A stretch of DNA of 64,000 nt, from positions 30,271,208 through 30,335,207 of the forward strand of contig NC_056035.1 in the NCBI RefSeq assembly GCF_004379255.2, in the 5' to 3' direction. Both the position numbers and the translations under genes were made by a program. The notes beneath the pieces were generated by a model. That model saw nothing but the letters and a program-made list of their open reading frames with translations. It was not told where the DNA came from and made no database searches. The DNA comes from Salvia splendens (taxonomy: Eukaryota; Streptophyta; Magnoliopsida; Lamiales; Lamiaceae). Of the stretch, positions 21,658 through 32,194 are shown in pieces; the first letter of the stretch is position 1, and each line of letters begins with the position of its first letter.

Positions 21658-24600
21658 AGTCACGACCACAACTTCCTAGTACTAGTGAGAGTACCTATTT
21701 CGCAACTAAAATAATCTCATCAATCATGAACTCATCATAAAAGAAATAATTAACTCGAGGGAATAGTCTCGAAGGCGAATGGGTACAGAGTCAAGTCATA
21801 ATCAGAGTATCGAAACCAAATTCATAGTTTTCCAATAACAACATTTAAATGCAGCGGAAGGTTCCAAGACAAAATAGTATGTATAAAGACATTCTACTTT
21901 GGACTACCTAACTACTTATTAACGGCCTCTTCCCCAACACCTTCGTCGCATCAATCACGTTCAGCCTGCACGTTAGAAAAGAAACATGCAGGGCTGAGTA
22001 CTTGATATACTCAGTGAGCACAGTGCCAAAAACAGTTCTATTTAATTTGTCATCCATAGTTGAGTGAATACAGGGTTTTTATTTAAAGGGCCCAAGTCAC
22101 TAAATTCTTTTTGTTTCATAAAATTGATTGCGCAATCACATAAACATAAATACCATATCTGGACGTATGTGAATCAGGAATTTGGTCACATTCCACGATG
22201 GTCACTGGACCGACCAACTAGAAAGCTAGCACACAGTCCCCATATGTGTACACTAGTCCGAGTAGGGTTTACGGCCTTACTGGGGCCCGAATTCGATTTA
22301 ACATGATAGGCATAGCAAAGTATATAGGTAATCGTAAAACAAATCATGGCATGACAACATATTCAAACATATTCACATTTTAATACAAAATCCCATATTG
22401 AAAAGAATGCCCACCTCAGAGCTTAATTCCTTAATTGAAAGTCCCTCGACTTGGTCTCACTCAACGTGCGACGACGTCCCTTTAGAAAATAAAATACCTA
22501 AGTCAGGCTTAAGAGCTAACTACTTAACGTGTATGCATTCCTAAGCGAGTGATCATTTCTATTTCTTTTTCGAATTTTTTTTTCTAGAAAAATTTCTAAG
22601 TCCATTGAACATTAATTATATCAGACGATTTATTTATATGGAGGCTTACAAATTATTCACTTAACAAATAGATCATTATCGCCTATGCGAATTATTCAAG
22701 CATGAAATGAATCCAGGATTTATCCATTATTTCGGAATTAATCAGCGTACCGTTTCTTGTCTTTAGGTTTTCGAACGACTTAGGAGGGGCCATGATTTAA
22801 TTAAATTCTTAGCCCATACTTTTATTTTAGTTGGTGGCCCAAACTCCATAAATAATTTCTATTAAAAGGGCAGCCCATTACTCAATTAAATTCTTAGTCC
22901 ATAATGACAATTAAAGAGGCCCAACTCACACTTCCTCAAATTAATTCTCTTGGCCCAAGTTGTAAATGGAAATGGCCCAATTCCTTATTCCAAAAAATAT
23001 CGGTCAACTCCCTTCCCCACTTCAATCAAAACAATCCCCCCCCCCTTCCCCTTCCCTCCTTCCTTCTCATTTTCAAAATCCCCAATTTAGATAGGAAGTA
23101 GGAACCCTAGCTTTCTCATCTTCCTCCCGTCACCTCCTTCCCGTCGCCACTGTCGGCGTGCAGCTCGGTGGTTTCGCGTGGTCGCCGAAGAGCAAGAGGA
23201 GGCGTCGCCTCCCTGATTCTCTTCCTCTCTCGGCGAAGGCGTCTGTCCTTCGCGACTATGCCCCATCGCCCGCCACGGAGGTGTCCTCGCCGGTCTCGTT
23301 TCCGTCCTTGCCCGGGAGCGGCGTCCGAGGTCGCTGCTAATTTCCAGTCCCTCACTCCGTCGCTCGTCACCACTGGCGTCGCGCCGTCGGAGAAGGAGAG
23401 GAGGCATCGCCTCTCTCTCTCTCTCTACGCACACGGCTCCGCTCCGCCAGCATCGTCTGCCCTCCGTCGAGCTGCTGTTCCGACCGCCAATGTATCAACC
23501 GGCGTCATCTAGATGCACCGCCGAGACAGCCACCACCCGCCAATCGGCCATAAAGCTAAGTCTCAAAACCCTCACTATCTGGTTCATTAGCTAACAAATT
23601 CTCTTTGGGCAGTGATTTATGGAGGATCGTTATTTGTTGAAGGGGGGGATAAAGATTTGGTTTCTTCTTGGCTAAAATTTATTCATCAGATTAGTGCTTG
23701 AGAAGGGTTGTTGTTATTGACCTAAAAGAGGACCTTTTGTTCCAGCTGTGAACATTTGGCTGAGCATTGTGATTTAAAGATTCTTGAATAGTTTGAAGCC
23801 ATTAACTTAGTAACTTGAGAAGGAAGGGAAAACTTAGCATGCTGTTCCAGGGGTATTCCTTTGTGAAAAAAAAATTGGTTATGCTCTTGAAAACCTAATA
23901 TGCTGCGCCTATTGGTTTTCATGTGTTCATGCTCTCATGTTTCTATCGTGTGGGGAAAGAGTGTTACCTCTGAAATGTAGTTACCGTCCTTAATTTTCTG
24001 CTCCTAGAATTCAAGCTTTCTTGCTCTCAAGCTCACTATGTTGCTGGAAATTTCAAGGTGTGTAGGAGTGTTCATAGGTGGTGTGGACTGTGGAGATGGT
24101 TTTTATAGCCAAACTTGTGTACTTGTGCAGCATTAACTTGAGCTGCTATATGCCTTGTTTTCTTTCTGCAGCAACTTCAACTGCAACTTGGCTCCATGTG
24201 TGTACCTAGTACTTTAGTTAATAAATGGAACTTGTTTCTTGTGGCAGGTGCACAAGAAGAGGGATGCAGGGTTGTTAATTGAGGACCTGCAGAGTTTCTG
24301 GCTCGTGGCAGATTTCGGTTATGGGCTGATGGAGAGTGCAGGAGCTTGCAGCAACCTATCCTTTGTTCTCCATTACAAAAGTTAGTATTGTCTCCTTCCT
24401 TACTTAATTTGGCTGCTAGTTTTTTTGGCAACTTAATTAGCTTATTTACTTTGTTATCTTTTGTATTTTGTAGAGATGAAGGAGTAGTTGGCTGGAAACG
24501 GCCTCCCGCGCCATGGCTCACTGCTCTCGGCCCGACGGCCGGTCGGAGATAAGGTCGCGTGTGGTGCGGTTTGGCTCGGGGAGAAGAATAGATTCAAAAC

Positions 24601-24940
24601 ATCTTCGTCTTGACATTTTTATGTATATTTTTCCTTTATTTTCATTGTCATATTTTGTATGTATATTTTTCCTTTATTTTCATTGTCATATTTGTAAGCT
24701 AAGACATAGCTTGACAAGTATCTATTGTAATTTATTCGACTAGGAAAAAAATGAGCACGTATTCACTCTTAAATTGTACTTCACTCTTCTTTATTTCTAA
24801 ATCGTTATTCGCCGTTAATCAAAACAACCGAATGTAGGCCTTGTGTATTTTTCGTATTTAAGTAATTAGGAAAAAGGCATTCGCTTCGTGTTTCTTAAAT
24901 TATTTTATAACGTTAAGGGAATTACATCGTGGTCATTACA
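21658..24940 (-). mobile_element. Tekay-type solo LTR (3,283 bp)
   Basis: Read on the minus strand it begins TGTAATGACC and ends GGTCGTGACT. It is flanked by ATCAT (21653-21657) and ATCGT (24941-24945). Uninterrupted copy 1 has ATCGT once at that point, so this is a 5-bp target duplication with one later change. No primer site or coding region adjoins the inner ends. The right-hand part (minus-strand start) differs from the LTR at 55440, and 22790-24560 reads like a leader in the opposite direction. Confidence 0.85.
22790..24570 (+). other. Oppositely oriented leader-like, GC-rich block inside the solo LTR
   Basis: On the plus strand, a promoter-like stretch with several GGCCCA/GCCCA motifs leads to a CT-rich tract, AACCCTAG (23102) and a GC-rich block (23100-23520). 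These are the parts seen after the transcription start in the LTR at 55440 (about 56520-56700), but there they run with the LTR and here against it. Overlapping open frames on both strands (for example 23168-23512 and 23087-23434) look compositional. A 38-bp tandem duplication lies at 24621-24696. Confidence 0.4.
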
Positions 24941-25244
24941 ATCGTTGATCTCTGCCCTGGTTGCGCCGCCAATCAGATCGATCTCTCCGAGCAAGCTTTC
25001 AAAACTATTGCGGACCTTAACGCGGGAAAAATCCGAATTGAATATAACCTGTCACTACTAAATATATCCTCTCTTTTTAATTTTTTCATAATTTATTTCT
25101 GTTGGCTAACATTGGTTAATAATATTGTAGGGTTTGAATTTACGAGCGGGGAATTGAAGAATGCTTATTTCAGTTACCAATACTAATATATACTCATATA
25201 ATTTTATCCCCAATAAAGTGTATGTTCCTGGTGATAATACTTTG

Positions 25245-25468
25245 CTCCCTCCGTCCCTCAAGAATATGCACTATTTCCTTTTTAGTCCGTTCCACAAAAA
25301 TATGCACTTTCTAAATTTTGGAAAGTTTTTTCTCTTTAATGAGGTGAGATTCATTTTCCACTAACAATACTTTATTTACTTTTTCTCTCTACCTCTCTCT
25401 TACTTCACCAATTTTACATTAAAACATGTGCCGACCCTAAAATGCATATTCTTTGGGGACGCAGGGAG
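25245..25468. mobile_element. Stowaway MITE in the duplicated 3' flank
   Basis: The ends CTCCCTCCGTCCC and GGGACGCAGGGAG are Stowaway-type inverted repeats. The corresponding site after copy 1 (about 15325-15345) lacks the insert, giving an empty-site comparison. TA follows on the right; the left TA is not preserved. Confidence 0.8.
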
Positions 25469-25469
25469 T

Positions 25470-26749
25470 ATAAAATAACGTTTTGTGTTTATTTTACTAG
25501 ACTTGTTGAATAAACGGCAGGGTTGGCTTTTGATTATAATCACAACTTTTACTAGTCTCTTTATCTAAAATTAAGATTATAATTTTGTGTATTTAATTTA
25601 ATTGTAAGATTTACTTTTGTCATTCTTTTAAATACTAGTCAACCAAGATTATTCATTGATTTGGATGGAACGTACGAATTCATAGTTGAAAATCCAAATT
25701 CATATTCTCTAAAATCTCAGTCCTACAAAAATATTATATTCATGTAATTTTCGTTCATCCACAAAGTTAATCCAAATCCATATATATTTATAAATATTTT
25801 CACAATTCACTACTTATAATAATATGGGTCATACTATTTATTTATTAGAATTATTTTAGAAATTCTAAAGTTCCTACTCTTGGGAGGGCATGGACCTGAG
25901 GATTATAAGGGTAGAGTGGTCTTAGAAAATTAAGAATTGAAGATATAGATATATCTCAGGATAAGAAATTTGATCAATAAAATTATGTCAAAGATCATAA
26001 AATCTAACATCCCATTAGGGCATCTCTAGTGGCTTTCGCCCAACAATAGCCTAGCAATAGCCCAACCACAAACTCCTCCTGCCACATCATCAACACTAAA
26101 AATCCTCCTGCTACATCATCAGGACAAACAAATAGCCCATCAATAGACTAGCCACATCACCCCTAATTATATAAAATAAACAATTGACAATCACACAAAA
26201 TACGAAATTAAATATACATCATCCCTAATTATCATTTGATCACATTTAAGTAAGTCTACAGACTCTACCTCGCCACGGGGATTTGAGATTTTTAATTTAT
26301 TGAAAAATAATAAGTCTGCAGACTTGAATCCTTGAATTGTTTCGCTAGAATTGGATAAATTTACACTTGAACCGGAGACTTGACATTGAAAAATATTTAC
26401 AATTTCTTATAATGTAGCCTTAGATTAAAAAAATTGACATTGCAGTCAAATTTAGCCGCAAGGAAATATTAACAGTCCTGCGAAGTAATATAGCTAAGTT
26501 AATAAATGATATGCTTACCTCTTGAATATTCAACGTAAGGTTTTAATGTAAATCAAACATATGATTTTTCTCCATCTTCGTGTACATCTAATCAATTTTA
26601 TAGTATGTCCATGGATTTCTTTTGAGGCAACATTGAACCACACAATCCACTAATACTATTTCTCTTATTTTATATTCTTTTTAATAATTAGAAATTCATT
26701 TAAAAATTCATGCTGTTTCAAAAAAAATTTATATAAACCAGAAGTGTCT
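25470..26749. other. Intergenic DNA, no gene
   Basis: Up to about 25690 this is the duplicated 3' flank of the EG45-like genes. Near 26020 the sequence TTAGGGCATCTCTAGTGG looks like one end of a small DNA element with a TTA-type site, but I found no partner end. The rest is AT-rich without coding signals. Confidence 0.5.
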
Positions 26750-26949
26750 TGATAAGGCTTATTTCATGCATCAATTTAGGGGTAAAATTTAGGATACTTG
26801 ACAAGTTTATCATGCAAAACGAGTGTTAATTGTGCAGGAATGCCGCTTGACCAAAGGCAACAAGGCCAAACTGATCAAGATGACACATAAGGCGAAAAAA
26901 GGCCAAAACTTGGTGGGTTGATCAAGGTGGTGATCAAGCAGTTAGCCGG

Positions 26950-27135
26950 GGGAACACTGCATTCTAGAAGGAAGACACATGAGGCTGATGCGCTGGAAAG
27001 CGATCCTCAAACAGTTATCAAGGACTACATTCTAGAAGGGGACACGTATCTGTGCGTAAGCTGCACAAGGACGAAGGCGAATCCTCATTCGGTTATTGAA
27101 GAACCACTACATTCTAGAAGAAGGGCACGTATCAG
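26950..27135 (+). promoter_or_regulatory. U3 repeats with TTCTAGAA palindromes
   Basis: CATTCTAGAAG occurs three times, with TTCTAGAA at 26962-26969, 27030-27037 and 27112-27119. The last two are embedded in imperfect repeats that also share ATCCTCA, GTTAT and CACGTATC blocks. TTCnnGAA is the core unit of heat-shock elements; the array lies 97-254 bp before the TATA box. Function is inferred. Confidence 0.5.
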
Positions 27136-27215
27136 CAGATGAGACGCTCGATCCCAGCAAGGACGGACATTCGCTGCCAAAGTTGTTATCGTAGCTGGAG
27201 GTTGTGTGAAGCGCC

Positions 27216-27223
27216 TATAAATA
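27216..27223 (+). promoter_or_regulatory. TATA box of element 2 LTR
   Basis: TATAAATA followed by GAGGATGCAGC, in the expected U3/R position. Confidence 0.65.
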
Positions 27224-27984
27224 GAGGATGCAGCACCATAGTGAGATCTCTTCTTCCTTTTCCTCGCCTTTAGTTTAGTTTTCCGCCTGTTCCTGGTTCC
27301 AAGTTCTTCCCCAGTTCCAAAATAGCCTAGTTAAATAGTAGAAATGGTCAGTTAGAAGGAGAGCTACTGAAGGGAGCGCGACAGAGAAATCAATATCTGT
27401 TCGGCGCCGTCTCAAGTTTCCGACCGAGGATTTCTCAGCTTTATTCATTTTTCTTATTTTCTGAATATGTTAGCTTAGTTAAATTTCGTTTTGTTGCGTA
27501 GTTAAAGAACAGTTCTTGGTTTGTATTTCACAAGTTCACAACACTGTTTAGAATTCTGAGTATAAAAATCAAAGTTGTTTGCATTCAGAATTTTTGTTTA
27601 CTGTTTCAGCTTAGTTTAGTTCTAAAATCCCTGATCGAGTGTTTGTTCATTATGTTAAATGACAAAGTGGGTTGTAGTAACTTGGTCCAGTAGTTAGTTT
27701 ACATTCAGCCTAGCTTAATCCAGTAGTTAAAACTCCCAATTTAAAGCGTGGCAGTAGCCGAACCCTGTTCACTAAACACACACTCAACGCACCAGATTTC
27801 CTGTGGGATTGACCCCGTACTTGCCGCTTTACTGTTAAAGTAGTGCATGTTTGGGAGTTATAAATGTTTTCGTGAAAGAGAGAGCGCCTTGTTCAAGTGG
27901 CATCGACTATTGCAAACTGATCCACCCGGTTCAGTTATCTTCCCATATAACTTGATCCACACACAAAATCTCCCCTTCGCCAAA

Positions 27985-28002
27985 TGGCGTCGTTGCCGCG
28001 GA
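27985..28002 (+). other. Primer-binding site, tRNA-Asp type
   Basis: TGGCGTCGTTGCCGCGGA differs at two positions from the TGGCGCCGTTGCCGGGGA seen in the complete Athila. It lies two bases after the LTR. Confidence 0.7.
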
Positions 28003-28155
28003 TGCATGGTGTTATTACATGGATGTGTTTAATGCATATGTGTAAATAGTTTTATTTCCTTCTTTTCTAATTTGTTTTTCTTTCCTTTTATGAGAAGGTA
28101 CCACTGCGGAGGACACTGGAATCATCCTCTCATATACAGAAACACAAACGCTTAG

Positions 28156-29061
28156 TGGCGAGTTCAGGAGGCCGGTGTAGTAACCACTCGTTACAGAGCT
28201 GCGTTGGAAGCAGCCGCATCGTCATCTTCTGCTGAGCAACTAACCAGTGAGGAGGAAGGAGAACAGACCACGCCGCCTAAACCACCACTACTCGAGGAAG
28301 CAGAGAAGCAGATGGCCGTCGTAGACAACGATTGGGGAATTGGCTCCCTACACGCTCATGACGAGAAGGAGCCCACTCATGCCATCACAGTTACCCCAGG
28401 AATACGGGCAATCGCAATCAAATCGGGGGTGCTTGCGGTGTTATCAAATTTCTATGGACGCTCGAAGGAATGCCCTTATGACTTTTTGGAGGAATTTTGC
28501 AGATATTGTGACATTCAACCAGTACCAGCTGGATCCACGTCAGAAGATTAAAGGCTCATGGCGATACCCTTTGTTTTGAAAGGTGATGCAAGAATCTGGT
28601 TGAGAAGGCTACCAGAAGGATCGATTAGAACCTGGGACGAGTTTCACATGATATTCTTAGACCACTTTTTCCCAGCGTCGAAGACGAGTGCTTTGAAAAG
28701 GGAGATTACAGAGGCAAGGCAAGAGTATGATGAGCCTCTGGGCCAATACTGAGACAGATTTCAAGGACTTCTTCAAGCATGCCCCAACCACAATATGGGA
28801 GAGCGGGAGATCTACTCAACTTTCTATGGCGAACTTACGGTGGACAGCAAAAACGATCTCAACCTAGCATCCCAAGGGGATTTCTCAAAAACCCCATTCA
28901 GTCAAGCGAAGAGTATTTTGGAGAGGTTAATTGAAGCAAATAGATCATACGAGACCTCTCGCGGACAATACAGACGGGGAGCGGTGCACGCAGCAGAGGC
29001 ACATAGTGACGAGAAGCTGGAGGCTCGATTTGAGCAGATGGAGAAGAAGTTGCTAGAAGCA
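28156..29061 (+). pseudogene. Element 2 gag, 5' part
   Basis: A degenerate gag frame without a usable ATG at its start. An acidic N-terminal part (EEEGEQTTPPKPPLLEE) leads to the retrotransposon gag domain, with landmarks DFLEEFCRYCDIQPVPAGS, AIPFVLKGDARIWLRRLPEG, WDEFHMIFLDHFFP and KTSALKREITEARQEYDEPL that align with gag of the complete Athila at 43879-44934. Stops interrupt it near 28550 and 28750. It is cut at 29061 by the complete Athila and resumes at 46532. The product would be the structural capsid protein; no zinc knuckle is seen. Confidence 0.75.
29057..29061 (+). repeat. Target-site duplication AAGCA (left)
   Basis: AAGCA here and at 46532-46536 directly flanks the two LTR ends of the complete Athila, a 5-bp duplication as expected for Ty3/Gypsy integration. 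Confidence 0.9.
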
Positions 29062-30448
29062 TGAAAGATGCAGCAGGGTGCGTAGGTGTCGTTCAAGCAA
29101 GGATATATCCTACTGGTCAGGATAGAGATCCTAACTAAGCCTAGACCCTGGTTTGGTTAGCTACCACGCTTGGGTTGAGTCTCTACCTAGACGGGAAATT
29201 AAGATGGTTTCCTACTGACTAGGAAGGGTGAATGGTGGTCGACATGTAGTGGTGTACGTGGAATTATGGTGGATGCGGTGTAACAGAAAATATGCGGAAA
29301 GTACTAGGTTTCTATAAAAGGCTAAACAGAAAAGCAGAGAATAAGTGGTAGTTGTGGTGACTAGGCTGACAGATCTGCAGGGTGTACTAAAGGTGAAGGA
29401 CAAAAAGCAAAAGACATCTAAAAAGCAAAAGTGGTCCCAAACTTGGATATAGACATCATCTTCTTCAACGAACACAAACTAAAATCAGAAAAACAAACCA
29501 GATTCAGCACCATAAAAACACAAATTAATAACTCACGAACACAGATCTACAATCAAAAATTCCAAATCGAAAATCAAACATCGAAACTGAAATCCCGCCT
29601 ACTGATCAGCATGGAAGAAGACAAGAAACACATAACTGCACCTTGCATGACACAAACCTCTATGAAATAAAAGTAAACAGATTATGCTAACTCGAAGAAG
29701 TAAACTACTAACTGGAAACACACGATTCGATACTCAAAACGACCAGAAACTCTAGATCTAAGCTAACTAGGCAGAAGGAAAAGAGATCGGCGAAGTAAAC
29801 TGAACAGAAAACAACTTCATAGCATAAACACGTTCGGATCTTCAACAAGTACTTCAAAAGCAGAAAATATCCAAAAGCAACAAAGATCCAACGTAAGGAA
29901 AAACAAGCAATTTAACTACGAAAGCGAAATAAAAGTGTTTTGCCACTCCGGGCGATGGAACTCCTAAACTATGATCTTGCTGGCTGGAATAAGGATGACT
30001 GGTACTCCGGGAACATCTGGGCGTCAGGTGATCATGGCTGCGGCGAGGCAAGAAGCGGGACACGGCTGAAAGACTGGTATTACCGAGAGAACTCTCTACC
30101 TAAAGATGGTGGTGAATGAGTGAATGTGTCTCTTCTCTCTCCTTCTTGGCTTCCTTTTATAGGGAGGCTTACCCTTGATTTTAGGGTAAATCCTCATTGC
30201 AAGTTGACATCTTTGCCCTCCATTGTGGGTAATCCGTCCCAGCTATCCGTCTTCTCCATCTCAAGCCGTTTCAGCACGAATACTGATCAGTATGAGATCA
30301 TGCTGGCGCCCTTTTTCACCTGAACATTCCGAAACTTCCCTACTGGCTAGAACACTTAACCTGCACACTTTGAGCAACTGCTTTGCAAATATAATCAATT
30401 TTGCACATCATACTGACCAGTAACCAAGGCCTAGAATACGACTTATCA
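29062..30448 (-). repeat. Athila A 3' LTR (1,387 bp)
   Basis: Starts TGATAAGTCG and ends GCATCTTTCA on the minus strand. It lacks 105 bp found in the 5' LTR (45128-45232), with TGGTTT at both edges of the missing segment. The TATAAAAGG box is at 30153-30161. Small open frames inside (29431-29670, 29854-30063) recur in the other LTR but show no domain. Confidence 0.9.
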
Positions 30449-32194
30449 AACTGCTCACACTTACCACATGCTTGTCCTCAAGCGTGAAGAACAAACGAAA
30501 AGAAATAAGTCGGATTCTAGCCTGGTTACTCCCCTGACCGACTCAATCCTAAACTAGACCCTAGACTACAACGGAAAGAGAAAACAAAAAAACAAAAACA
30601 AGCACAGAAAAGAAAAACACATAAACGAACACAGAAAGACTAAACACAAAGATTGGGCTATATTTTCAACCATCCCTCCCCTCGGGATCAGGTGCAATCC
30701 GGCCTTGGACAGCCTTGAACTTCCGCCGCCCCCCCTTTCTCTCCCAGTCAGTATATCCGCTCGTCAAGATCGCCCAAACTTTCGGCCAAACACTAGGTTC
30801 ACTCAGTCACTCATACCTCACCAGGAATGTTAGGACTGCATTATCTCATTATGCTCAACCACAATTGCTTCGGACTTAGATTTCACGTGCAGCTACTGAA
30901 GGGCTTAAAGGCTTGTAACAGGGCTATTGGTTTGTAGTGTTTTGGGTGGATGTTCCTAAGGCTCTAAGGTTCAAAAAACTTCTATTTTATTTGATGTGGG
31001 GGAACTGTGTGCATTTGAGCCTCTGGTTAGTTGCTTTTCTTGGCTGGCGCTTCTGGTTTTGATCTCCAACTGGTCAGTAGCTTCTTGTGGCTTCGCCACC
31101 CTTATGCCTTCTTCATTTTTTTGTGGCCAAATTTTTCTGACCATTTTCCTTCATCTTTTCTCTCTTTTTTTTCTTTCTTATCGTGGCTTCGCCACCCTTA
31201 TACCTTCTTTTTGGGCCTGGGATGACTCCCTGGCCAATTTTCTTCTAAACTTTCTTGTCCAGCTGGATTCTGCTTTCTTGTACACCCTTCTAGCCAGTAA
31301 GCTTCATTCGCTTTATGCCTTGCACACACCTTGTCCAGCTGGTTCCTACTGCCTTCAGTGTTACTACACGCAGTCACTTCACCCTAGGCAATTTGTGACA
31401 GCCGCTCTTTTCTTTTCTAAACATGTGGAAAGTGGTTCCACTTAAAGCTTATAACTCACATTTTAAGAGGGCTTTCGTGTTTGGCTCTAAGTATGGGCTT
31501 TTCTTTCATACTCGCATCATCTATCCTGGCTAGGAGGTACTAAGGGGGGTGGTTTTTGTTTTCCAGCATGTCTTATTTCCCTCAATTCCTCTCACCGTCA
31601 GCTCAAGACAGTTGAGTTTTAAGCCCAATCAACACACAAAAGAAAAAAAACTAGACCTAACAAGACACTAACACAAGCACAAACACAGACTACACATATA
31701 CACATTCATCATACTGGTCATTGCATCCCCCCTCCCACTTCACAAGTGTCTGCCCTCAGATAGGGCTGTGAAGTGGAAAAGGTTATGGCCAGTATGATGG
31801 ACACATAGACAAACAGACAAAAACAACATATTAAAACTAAAACTTCTCACACTTAGACTATGGAATGGGCTAAGTGGGAGAGTTTGAAAACCTAAACAGA
31901 AACCAACAAACAAAACACACATATATACAAAACTCCTCCCACTTAGGCCATGCAATGGGCTAAGTGTGAGCCAACATGGTTACGAAAAAAAGAAAACAGA
32001 AAACACAAACACATGCGCCAAAAAGACAAACCCTTAACTTCTCACACTTAGACTATAAAATAGGCTAAGTGTTATGAATGGGGTTTGCGCACAAACAGAA
32101 ATTATACTACCTAAAAAAAACAAAACACAATTAAAATACGAAAAACTAAAAACTGAAAATAAAAAGAAAACTAACTGGTCAGTAGGTGTGGTGG
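30449..32194 (-). other. Athila A 3' UTR with conserved hairpins
   Basis: No coding region. On the plus strand the three 27-nt hairpins are at 31850-31876, 31940-31966 and 32045-32071. The nested hairpin has outer arms 31710-31717/31789-31796 and inner arms 31735-31744/31767-31776. The two GTGGCTTCGCCAC sites are near 31085 and 31183. The LTR-adjacent 30449-30480 is the conserved polypurine-tract region. Frames at 30996-31445 and similar are not supported as genes. Confidence 0.7.

Larger units (their letters stand above)
20817..25146 (+). pseudogene. EG45-like copy 3, interrupted by a solo LTR
   Basis: This is a close duplicate of copy 1 including promoter, introns and 3' flank. Exon 1 (20817-20922) keeps the signal peptide and GTATYYGPP. 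Four lesions are visible: the intron-1 donor is ATAAG instead of GTAAG (20923); the second codon of exon 2 is TAA (21513-21515, TCA in copy 1); a net 25-base deletion near 21619 shifts the frame; and a 3.28-kb solo LTR sits in exon 2 at the TIVD codons. The rest of exon 2 resumes at 24941 and the terminal exon remnant follows a TTGTAG acceptor near 25131. The donor of intron 2 is also altered (CCTGTCAC where copy 1 has CCGGTGATC). No functional EG45 protein can be made. Confidence 0.9.
26750..27982 (+). repeat. 5' LTR of element 2 (1,233 bp)
   Basis: It starts TGATAAGGCTTATTTC, ends CCCCTTCGCCA and is followed after AA by the primer site. The start is of the Athila TGATAA type, but the body is unrelated to the LTRs of the two minus-strand Athila copies. 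Frames at 26918-27142 lie in U3 and are not regarded as genes. Confidence 0.7.

Noticed and set aside
23087..23512. GC-rich overlapping frames in the solo LTR that look like a small gene
   Set aside because: Frames in three registers and both strands, Arg-rich by composition, inside an LTR; no protein family recognised.
26020..26160. PIF/Harbinger-type MITE at the TTAGGGCATCTCTAGTGG site
   Set aside because: Only one candidate end is seen; no inverted partner or matching TTA on the other side.
29431..29670. Frames repeated in both Athila A LTRs (also 45514-45753) as conserved genes
   Set aside because: They recur only because LTRs are duplicated; they lie in the LTR leader and have no domain.
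30996..31445. Frame of 149 codons in the Athila A 3' UTR
   Set aside because: It runs antisense to the element, consists of Phe/Leu/Ser-rich translation of a pyrimidine-rich tract, and is not kept open in the other Athila copies.
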